A stretch of DNA of 64,000 bases, taken from NCBI RefSeq assembly GCF_003286085.1, contig NW_020825298.1, forward strand, positions 6,014,001-6,078,000. Direction: 5' to 3'. The position numbers and the translations under genes were made by a program. The stretch comes from Drosophila persimilis (lineage: Eukaryota; Arthropoda; Insecta; Diptera; Drosophilidae). The notes below the pieces were generated by a model that saw nothing but the letters and a program-made list of their open reading frames with translations, was not told the DNA's origin and searched no databases. Positions 19,892 to 30,264 of the stretch are shown here, piece by piece (the first letter of the stretch is position 1; each line of letters opens with the position of its first letter).

Positions 19892-22470
19892 CGCAAGTCC
19901 CGACCGCCGTGGACCCTGAGTACGCGGAGGGATGGACCGATCGCTCCGTTGGCCCGTCTTTCGGGTAACATTTAGCCTGGAGTCGTACCCCATATGGGTT
20001 CCTTGGATAGTTACCAGTAGATATATAGGTAGCCGGGCAGAGAACACATTATGTGCAATCATAGGGATAATCCTCACAGAAGACGACTCCATTTGAGAGG
20101 GCTTCGAATGGGGCACAAGACTATGAAAGACTTTGAGGCATGAAAAGCAACCTGCAACTAATTAGGCTTACGACCAAATTGAATCAGCACAATAAGAGCT
20201 TCTCAAATAAATATAACTATGTACATATATGGCTAGTATATAGGTGCATACATATGTGCGTGTGTTTATGCCTCACAAAGTAATACAGAAACTTTTATAT
20301 CCGAGTGCCAGAGTGTGCCGCTGCTGGTGGAAACAGAAACAGAAACAGACCTTCAGCAGGGCTGTGGGGCTCTCTGGGCCAGCTCTTGGCCAATTTATTT
20401 GGCCCATTAAAATTGTATGATAAAGCGGGGCCATTAATTGTGTTGCTTAATTTTCGTTTTAACGCATTTTATCAGGCCAACGGGGGCGGAGCTCTGCCCC
20501 CGCCTAGTGGACATGGTGGACTCTGGACTAATGTGCTTTCATTTGTGGCGGAAAGAAATCGATGGACTCTAGCCAAGCAGGCGCTGATACGAGGACACCA
20601 GACAGGACACTGGCAACTATCGATTGTCCTGCGTACGATACTCGTGAGGATCGACTTTCTTGGTTGCAAATAGTTGAATAACGTGGAAGAAATCGCTACA
20701 ATGGGGACCTACGACTGTGAAGCCGTGTACACCTTCTTATAGATGCCTCCCCCTGAGCGCTGCAGAAATTGAATTTCATAAAGGATATTTCCAAGTCCAT
20801 TACATATTTATACTGGGGCACAAAATGTGTGCGAGGCAATGACCATTGTCGAATCGCTAGACGGGCAAACGCCCACTCGTACGGACGGGTTCTACGCTCA
20901 TATCTTAACGGGTTTCCTTACACATATGTACATAAACATACATATATTCTCGTATATAGGCACATGCCATATAGGGCTGTGGCTGTGGGGGGGGGGGGGA
21001 GGGCTCGAGTATATATGATTTTTATTGTTATTGTTTTGTCCCTTTTATGATGTTGCACGTATCGCAGTAACTTTTCCAGCATCTTAGGGGGGGGCTACGT
21101 GTATCTGTGTCTTGGATGTATCCAAGATAAATACAAACACACACACACACATACAGGAAGAAAATTCGAAAGGAGAAGGAAAAAATGAAACAATAACGAA
21201 ACGAGAGACGCAGTTGAAGTTGCTCCTGAAATAAGCTCTCGTGCCATTGCCCCCACCCTCTGCCCAACCCACCCAAGCCCGCACACACACACACACACAC
21301 AGAGATATAGCCTTGTGTATACGGTTATAATTGGGTGGCATTGAGGGTGCCGCCACATCGCCCTCGGATATGCGTGGGGGGTGGCATCGCGCCTGACTTT
21401 GGATTTCACCCCCAAAAACAGTTTTCTTTTTGGTTATTTTTTCTTTGCTTTCCTTTCCTTTTCGTTGCTTTCCTCTTTGTTGATTTAAGCGACTCCCCCG
21501 CCCTTGCCCCTGCCCCAGCCCCTGCCCCAGCCCCTGCCCCTGCACCAGCCCTGGCTATATGTCTCTCTGTGTGCGTTTTTAAGGGCTGCTCTTGTTTGCT
21601 GACGAGTCTCCCCCCCCACAGCCCACAGCCCACCGCCCGCTCTGTTTCCGTTGTGTTTGTGGTTGTAATTTGAAGCCAGCAACAGCCGGGGGAGAGAGCA
21701 CGGCAAGGGTTCGTTTCCGTCTCGCTAGGGGCTGGGGTCGCCATATGAAACGTTATGGATTATGATATATACAGACATAACTTTATGCAACAAGCGCCGG
21801 CCGTTGCGCTCTGAGGCTGTCCTGTGGTTGGTCCTGCCACTGGTGGATCCATTTCCCGATTGGCTGATCCACTTCCCCTTCAAATTCATAATTCCTGTGG
21901 TTGCTTTCATAATTCCACTCCAAATGGCTTTCGGGGCGAGTGCGTATGCGCAATATGCCATCAAGGCGGGTTGGAATATGGCACGGGGCGTACCCCTAGA
22001 GGAGATTATATTCAACATATTCCAAGGTGTAAATCTCAAGGATTCATTAATGATGAAATCTTGATATTCGATCTGCGTGGCATTTCTTTACCCCCAAAAC
22101 AGGAGTCTCCCATTTCATTTTTATTGCTTTTTTTTTGGTGCTTTGCCTCATCGGATTATCCCCCCCCGGTCTGTGCATCCCCGTTGCTGTTGTTATTGGT
22201 TTTTCCTTTTTCACTTTTTATTCTCTTTGAGCTGGACACGGATTACACTTCGTCTTGGGGTCCGTATTTGTGACCCCCCCACCCCCCCAGAGTGCTGCTC
22301 ACATGTGCATGACTTTCTTTTATATGTATTTTTCTCCTTTTTTATTTGATGAAACTTCCGTTAGTTTTCCAGCATTTTTTTGCAAAAAAAACCACGTAGA
22401 TTTATTATAAGCGTTCTGTCGTATGTTTGCGAGAGAGATGGGTACAGTGTGAGGGGAGAGAGAGTGAGTC
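19892..22470. other. Intergenic DNA right of copy E
   Basis: No convincing gene. It includes a G run at about 20988-20999, CA runs at about 21135-21152 and 21282-21301, and a CCCCTGCCCCAG array at about 21497-21550. A 122-codon frame at 20305-20673 starts with GTG, not ATG, and shows no domain. Frames elsewhere are products of the repeats. Confidence 0.5.
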
Positions 22471-22479
22471 TTGCACGGC

Positions 22480-22805
22480 TACGTGACTCCACACAGATCT
22501 CCTCCGCCCACGTGACTCCATAGAGCACTCCCCCGCCCACGTTACTCCATAGAGCACTCCTCCGCCCCCGTCACTCCACAGAGCACTCCTCCTCTCACGT
22601 GACTCCACAGAGCACTGCTCCGTCCTCCCTCCCTCTAGAGGTGTGCACTTTCCAGTGTTGGCTAACGATCAGAGGGTTCCTTGAAAGACAATTAGATATT
22701 TCCAATTCTCCCACTCTCACGTGACTCCACAGAGAACTCCTCCTCTCACGTGACTCCACAGAGCACTCCTCCTCTCACGTGACTCCATAGAGCACTGCTC
22801 CGCCC
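22480..22805. repeat. 29-bp tandem array with CACGTG E-boxes
   Basis: Units of exactly 29 bp containing CACGTGACTCCA-AGAGCACTCCTCC. They start from TACGTG at 22480, with perfect CACGTG at 22509, 22596, 22718, 22747 and 22776 and degenerate boxes at 22538 and 22567. The two blocks are separated by 93 bp of other sequence. Confidence 0.9.
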
Positions 22806-22882
22806 TCCCTCCCTCTAGAGGTGTGCACTTTCCAGTGTTGGCTAACGATCAGAGGGTTCCTTGAAAGACAATTAGATATTTC
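22567..22882. repeat. 180-bp direct duplication including part of the E-box array
   Basis: Sequence around 22596-22702 recurs at 22776-22882 with an exact 180-bp offset, including GTGTGCACTTTCCAGTGTTG and TTGAAAGACAATTAGATATT, with very few differences. The duplication copied both E-box units and the intervening unique sequence. Confidence 0.9.
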
Positions 22883-24666
22883 TATACACCCACAACACCA
22901 TATACCATATTAATCCGTCTTTTGTAGACTTTTCATCAGCATAATCGATCTTTTGGAGTATCTCTTATTCTTATTTCATTTCTTTTCCACATTTTGATGG
23001 CGAAAGTGCGAGTAGAGGCACAAAAACCTTTGGGGAGCGAGGCAAAAACAAATTCGCCGCAAACTAAATGTGTTTGTGGCATTTGATATGCCCCCGGGCA
23101 TCCACGACAGTTGCAACACCCCCCGCCCCCCCACCGCCTTCAGGTGAGAGCCGCGAACAGAAGGAGGAGATGAAGCAGAAACAGAAGCAGAAGCGGAAGT
23201 AAGTGGAAAGCGGGAGCAAAAAAAATTAATTTTATCCTTTTCATTTCCGTTGTTGCTGTGTTTCGCCGTGTGCGGTTTCTCTCTCTCTCTCTCTGTCTCT
23301 CGCCCAGCATATGTGTGCGTGTGCGTGTGCTTGTGTGTGTGTGAATTTTCATCATACTAGCATGCGGCTACATCCGCTTCCTTTTTTTATTGATGCTCCT
23401 CCTTGCTCTTCCACTCCGTTGTCTCCTCCACTTTTTGCATTATTTTAACGTTTGCTTTTCTCTCTCTCCTTCTCCAGCTCGGAATAGACCCCGTACTTGT
23501 GGGGATCCAGGGTATAACCGATTCGATTTGTAGGAGACTCGCTTTGCTCGTGCGTCGACCCCCGGCTCACTCGCTACGCTCGCTAATGCATTTATGAGTA
23601 AAATATCGACGCCTCAAAGCTTTTCTATATAATAGAGACACTTCTATGATACTTCTCGGATTTATCAGCTATAAAATATCTTTATCGATTATCGATCACA
23701 AATAATGCAGAAATAAATGGATATTTACGGCGTTTTTTACTCCCAAGGTTTCTTAATAATATCTTAATAATCCCGGAAACCAAAAGAATCTTTATAGAGG
23801 GTATCCAAGTAATCGACAGTAGCTTTTATATTCGATTTTTTTCGCCTTTTGTTATAAATCTTGAGGTTGAGCACTCGACTGGACGCCATTTTTTATTTTT
23901 CACCTTCGGCATCCTCTCCCTTGCCCCCTCCCCCTCCTCCTCCTTCTCTACCCCCTCCCAGCTGTCGCCCCAGGCAGATGGTCGAGCGTCGCTTATTTTT
24001 CAATTCTGTCAGTTCCGATGGTCAGAAAATGTCGCTGGGGAGCGCCGGCCTTTACTCAGATTGCAAAAGGTGTAGGCGGGGGGGTGGCTTGGTGGCCTGG
24101 ATGGATGGGGGATGGGGGCCCCACCCATAAGAGTATATGTTTTATCTGCGAAATAATTTATAGAAGACTCAACCCAAATGGACACGGCCAAAGGGTTCCA
24201 TTTCCTTATTCGATTTCTCTACGTTTTGTGTTCAATACTTGCGGGTTTTTTTTTCCCCATTTTAGATACCGAAATTTGAGCAGGAAGTTAGATGGAGGGG
24301 GTGGAGTTTTTCTCACACTTTTCGCAAAGAAACAATCTTTTGTTGTCAATGTGGGATACGGGATATGGGAAACCAAGGGAAGAAGCGAAGAATTATGTAT
24401 GTATGGGATATATGAGATTTAATGCAATCAAGGAGTTTTGTATACCCCATGTACCATATTTCAAGGCATTACGAGCGTTGTATCTGTAAGGGTAACACCC
24501 TTCAAATCCCTTTCATCAGATTTGCACAAAATACATGTCTTGAGCATGATTAGCCTTGTCCTGGCAGACTGGAGATTAATTAAACTGCTGTAAAATGTGC
24601 TTTAGAGATGATCATAGTTCTCCTTACCCTCCATTTGTGGCACCTTGCCTGATGAACAGCCTCTGT

Positions 24667-24698
<32 letters not shown>

Positions 24699-27600
24699 CT
24701 CTGCGGCAAAAGATATAACAGCTGAAGTTCTATCTGGCGCACAAGTTACTGGGTGGAAATATTGAATAAGTACTGTCTATACAAGCACCAAAATGAACAA
24801 AAGACTTTCAGGATGTAGCCACGACCTGTCTTCATCTACGATGCTCTTTCGTCACGCAACGTGGCAGGGATTCATCCGGCAAGGAAGGAATGGAACCCTT
24901 TTGGATGGCACGGCCTGGAGGTATAAAATTATGTGCGCAATGCTAAAATTTTAATTCCAAATTTGATTCCCAACTCCGAGCAGGGCCGCAGTTTTCTTAA
25001 TTTTCGCCCGGGATAAGTTTGCCGGAGCGTGTCGCAGTCGGAGGGGAGGGTTAGGTGGAGGGGGGAGGCCCTATCGCGACAAAGACATCTCTGGGAAGGA
25101 AACATTTTTTGGCTTATGCCAAAATTACATCAAAAAGCGCTGCCGGAATGTAGGCAGACGTGGGCCCAGGCTCGAAAAGGCTCGATGGAGGATGGGTTGG
25201 AATGCCTGGGCGTTGCCGACTCCAATGGAGGTTTGTGTGAAGAAATGTCTGGATTCTTGTACGAAAGTTCCACCATCAAGATGGGCGGGTGGTGGAGTGA
25301 TTGCTATCTTCATAATGACTTTGAAGTGTCAAACAGTTTTCGGGTATTATCAGCGGCAAGGTGAAAATTAAAATGGTACCTTCGGATGGGACCAACGGGT
25401 AGGCAGACAGAAGATATAATTATAATTTAATTGAAATGAAATTGTCGCTTAAGTCAAGTGGGGATGGCGCCCCCTTGATTGCCCCCTGGGTTGGGCTTGG
25501 AGATGGAAAACTTTCGACACCACAGAACCGAATCTGTTCCGAATATTACTTTGGCGTGGAATCCGGGAAAGGCTTCACAGAGTCCTCTAAAACAGCCGCA
25601 GGCCTTTGCTCCAGGCCCATCCGAAAAGTTCGAATAAGTGAGTCAATAAAGGAGCAGACCCCGACAAGGACACAAACTATTTGCACACCAATTTAATATG
25701 CGGCACAGGCACGGGCAGGGGCAGGGGCACAGCTCGGACGGCCGGCTGTCGAAGTGGACACCATGAAGTTGCACAAACGCAGGGGCCTGCCATAAACCCA
25801 TGAACGGGAAAACAAAAAGGAAAGCAAGCTTTCGTCTGTCTTTCGACTAAAAGATACCCTCTATTTGGAGGCTCTTCCGCTCTTTGGACACTCTTTTGTG
25901 GCCTCATCACCATGAGATGTGGCTGCTGTTAGCGTAGATCGGTGGATTCGGTGGTTCCAAAGATCTACATAAATACAACATACCCCTGGATCTGTACGAT
26001 TAGCGGGTAGAAAAACGGATAAGTTTTGCCCAGGTTCGAGCAATGTCCAAGGAAAATCAATTTAATTTTTACTCATGTTCATGGGATGGAGTCCTTCAAG
26101 GACCGCCCGAGGTGGAAATTTCACTTAAGTCACTTTGAACTTTCGCAAGTTGCCATCGGAGTTGGCTCCAAAGTTACTGGTCAGTTGATTTTTCTTCCCC
26201 TCCACCCCCGAGGGAGGCACCATTCCACCATTTCACCCGATATTTACATTTTACCCCAAACCCAACACCAGGGGAAACCCTTCGCCGAACACGATCTGAA
26301 ACATCGAACAGATGGAAACTTTTAGTCAATTTTTTAGGGGTTTTTTCCTTCCTTGACAGTCATGATTATTAATAGAAAGAGGGGCCACCATATCCACCAG
26401 ATTTCAATGAATATTTGCAGATGGCCAATGAACAGGGTTACCGTCGCCATAAAAGTATCTTGGACTCAATATTTTTGCATATTCTCTTCGAGTCCTGAAA
26501 ATACTATAGTCCCCAAAACAAAATGGCTTGCTTGCAGTGTATGGGGAGCACGGAGATGAAATTGGAAAATCCGAACAAGAACAGGGTCGAAATGAAGAAG
26601 GGAGATGGGGGTGGGGGTGGGGGTGGTGATGGGGCAGGCAGGGCGGGAAGGGCGGGAAGGGCACTTACATGACATGACAATAACTTTGACTTGACCATTC
26701 GACCGTTTCTCATATCTGGCCATCCACACTACCCAGCCCGTCTCCTTGTTTGTTTGTGCTGTAGTCCTGTCGGAGGACAGACAGAGGGAGACAGAGAGAG
26801 ACAGATGGCACAGGTGCACACACACAGGATACGTGTATGTACGAGTCGGACGAGTCCGTAATGCTCTTTTTTGGCTCTGATGCGATGCTTGAACAAAGAG
26901 AAATATTTATGCGTTGACCAACTTGACCGAAGACCAACGACCGACGGCCCTTGAATGCCAGAAATTCCCAATTCAAATCCAATTCGAAATCTAAGCTCCG
27001 CCAAAGAAGTGGCTCTCAGGACAGAGACAGAGACAGAGACAGAGAGGGTTGAGTCGATGCTGTCTTTATGATGAAAAATGTCCAAAATTACTTTTGCCAG
27101 CTTCTGGAGCTTCTGAACCTTCTGGACTGCTGCGGCAGACACATGATGACCTTTTTGGGGCCGGCATGGTCGAAAGGGTCAGTCCGAGGCAGCTCGACTC
27201 GAGTTTCCCATTAATATTTAATAATGCGAATTGTTGATTGAAACATTTCGAATTTTCTATGACACTACTTGCAACAGCTCCTTGCCTTGCCTTGCCCCGT
27301 TTCCCCTCTCTTCCCTTTCGACAGTTGGCTAAAAGGGAGACGTGATTTTATTTGTATATCGGAAATTAAATTGGAATTATTCAGTGAGGGCTCACTCGAT
27401 GGTCTTCAAGAGTCTTCCATGCATTCAAGTCTTACATTTTTTGCTTGGTAGAATGTTTTTGGTACAGTCCAATCCTTTGACAGATAGCGACAGGCTTACC
27501 TCGTCTTCCAATGCAACAGATGATAGGCGTCCAATCCGCATCTCCAAGGGGTCCTCTCAGGGAGAGGGAGGAGATAGATAGATACCGCTTAGACGCTTCC

Positions 27601-27713
27601 TTCTCCGCGTTACACTCATCCTCTGTCCCCACATATGGAACACACCCCTATACTCTCTTTGAGAAACTCCTCCCCCATTCTTATTCAATAAAATAAACAT
27701 TCATGTTTGTGTT
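22883..27713. other. Intergenic or intronic DNA, no gene seen
   Basis: Features noted: a CT run and GTGTGC repeats at about 23276-23345, two TATCGAT/ATCGATTATCGAT-type sites at about 23683-23697, a poly-C/CCTCC stretch near 23920-23960, a GA run at about 24665-24698, a GGGGCA run at 25710-25730, GGGGGT repeats near 26610-26640 and a CAGAGA array at about 27018-27042. Open frames are short, overlap on both strands and lack domain features. Confidence 0.5.
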
Positions 27714-28452
27714 TAGTATCAAAATATAATTATTAGTATCCAAATATAATTATTAGTATCCAAATATAATCATTTTTAGTATCAAAATATAATCATTTTT
27801 AGTATCAAAATATAGAGTAAATATTAGCATTGAAAAGGTTTTCAGAGTTCCAAATTGTTGTTTGCGTTGGTTTTTCGATTTTCATTTTTTGATTTTTCGA
27901 GAAGTGAACACCAGCTAGAAAAAGGTTAAATTTAGATTAATTTGCTCAACATAAAACCATCTATGCTTACATTGCACTTATTGCGAGCGACTACCTTGAA
28001 AGTCTTCTTCTTTTGTGGTCGTGGGGGAATGTAATGTAATTGAGAATCTAGAAAAAAATATATACATTTTTGATGAATTTATTCAACGTCTAACCTAAAT
28101 GTATGCTTACGTGGATTGTGCTGCAGATAGAAGATACAGTGTACGGTATTAGAGTACAGATACTAGAGTGCTTGATTCCATCGCCTTTGTATAAACTTAA
28201 CTTTTTACTTAACTATAGTAAAACAAAACAAAACTAAACACAAAAAAACAAAAAACACAACAAATCACTTTTATGCTTAAAACTAAATGAAAACAAAAAA
28301 AAAACCGAAATAAATATTTTACAAAATTTAGAAATTTTGAGTTTTATTTTTATGTGTTTTACTACCCACGCTCCGAGCAATACTGAAAATTTTCCAGTTT
28401 TCTCACACGATATCGAATTTGACATTGGGGCTTTGGTCGGTCATGGATTGCT
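27714..28452 (+). mobile_element. Copy F: old partial foldback-like repeat (right half)
   Basis: A diverged copy keeping the 23-bp array (27714-27812), a TTTTTCGATTTTCATTTTTT-like segment, two minus-strand intron-like cassettes (27915-27970 and 28048-28110) and the right inverted repeat (about 28262-28452, ending near CATGGATTGCT). The left part is absent. It has many substitutions relative to A, C and E, so it is clearly older, yet the two cassettes keep their GT and AG ends and the GTAAGCATA start. Confidence 0.8.
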
Positions 28453-30025
28453 GGGTTCATGTTTTTTTTGGTTTTTTATTTTTTGGGTTTTTTGAAAATA
28501 TTCCCAACAAAGTAGGCACAAAATTGTCTGTTAAACGTTTTAAAATATCCCTTGTTGGGTATAACAAAACCTGAGGCCCTAAGGGTCCTCTAAGAATCGA
28601 TATCGATTATGTGTTAGGGGGGGAGGGGGTGCGGGAGGTAATGGAAATCCCGGTGTAACTTTTATTGGGGGCCAGGAGCCAGAGCCAACAGCCAACAGCA
28701 AACAGCAGGAAACCTTCCAATTGCAGTCACCCATCAGAGGGACATAACGATAATTAATAGAATTTGTTCAGGGAATACGTAATGAGGGCCTCCTGTCCGG
28801 GCGGCCAATGCCCCACGATTTGCCTCCAGGATGTCCTCGAGGGTCGTGGCCGAGGACAAGTTCTGTTTTTATTATTTTTCGATTTGCAACGCATTCATTT
28901 GGATTTTGTTGTTTCATTATTAACATTTCCATCCGGTCCCCACCATTGGCATTTTCTCTCGTTTCCCTCTCGTTCTTTGCTTCGTTTTCCCCACATTTTG
29001 TTGTATTTATTTTTCTTTTATTTTCTCGCAAAACAAACTTGAATTTAAATGAGTAAAAGCAGCGGAGGGGGTGGGCCCTGTAAGTGTAATAAAAATTAAC
29101 ATTAATTCAGAAACAAGAAAATGGACAAAAATTCATATGACACGGGAGACGGAGAGGGAGGGGCGAGAGGGAGACAGAGAGTGTTGTGTTGAGGAATTTT
29201 AACAAGAAAAATATGTAAATTGTCTTGTAATAAAAATGTCCAGCCCTCCTTCCAGACTTATCTGCAAATATAAATTTTATGAAACATTCCCCCAAAGAAA
29301 AAAATCGCAGCAAAGGAATTAAAATGGGGAAAAAGCGACAAAAAAAAACGCGAGTGAGAAAAGAAGAAACGGCAAAGGAAAACAAAGTAGCGCCCCAAGA
29401 ATGGGGATGGGGATGGGCATGGCGATGGGCATGGCGATGGGTCTGGGGAGAACAAGTTATATCCCTGCAGGACATTATTTTAAATACTAATCCGCATCAG
29501 TTTTCATTTGAGTCCTCTGCCACAGCCCCAGGACAGGGCCCCACAGCCGTCTGGCTGCCATCTTGGTTTGGGGCCCGGGCGTCGTTACATAAATTCAGAT
29601 GTTATCCCGAATGCGCAGCATGCACGTTATTAAAATAACGCCAGGCAGCCCCGCAGCGGGCCAGGCGACAGTCGGAGCCCAACAAAATGAAGGAAAATAC
29701 CATCGCACGTCCCGGCTCCGGCTCCAGGTCCTGGCCCCCGTCCCGGTCCTGGCCATGCACGTAGCGCCAATTAGGGGCGGACTCAAGGATGCCTCCACTG
29801 CAACATATATTATCGATGGCTATCAGAGTCGTTTCAGTCAATTCTTGACACGGCCTCTGCCAGTCTGGGATGCGTAGAGAGTTCTCGAAGAAGGGATATA
29901 AAGGTTGGCAAGGATCACACATATAGTGCTCGAAAGTAGTTCCTCTTAACGCTTACGAAACTTCTTTGTGGAGTCCCTGATCTAAAACGTGGGCGAAAGG
30001 GAATAAATACTTCGAACGTAAAGAT
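28453..30025. other. Intergenic or intronic DNA, no gene seen
   Basis: It contains an AATCGATATCGATT palindrome near 28596-28610, a GGGGATGGG-type tract at about 29401-29440 and GC-rich CCGGCTCC repeats near 29718-29755. No open frame with a recognisable domain. Confidence 0.5.
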
Positions 30026-30264
30026 TATAAAGGTCCTTCAGTGAACACTTTGCCCAGGGTCTGTATACCTCTCTAATAAGATCGTTTAATGGTCCAATGG
30101 AATACCCATTTCTCGATCTAGACTCCAACAATATCCCACATATAAGGGACTTCAGTGAGCACTTTGATGAGGATCTGTATGCCCCTCTAATGGGCACATT
30201 CAATGGTCTAATAGCATACCTATTTCTCGGCGATCTAGCCTCTCACTAATCACAATATCCCACT
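30026..30264. repeat. Diverged tandem duplication of about 120 bp
   Basis: Unit 1 (30026-30140) and unit 2 (30141-30264) share, in order, TATAAGG, CTTCAGTGA-CACTTTG, GGTCTGTAT/GGATCTGTAT, CCTCTAAT, AATGGTC-AAT, TACC-ATTTCTCG and CAATATCCCAC. The start of a third unit (TTATAAGGCCCCTC) follows at 30265. Similarity is well below that of the young duplications in the window. Confidence 0.8.

Noticed and set aside
20305-20673. 122-codon frame, plus strand
   Set aside because: GTG start, no ATG near the beginning, no domain.
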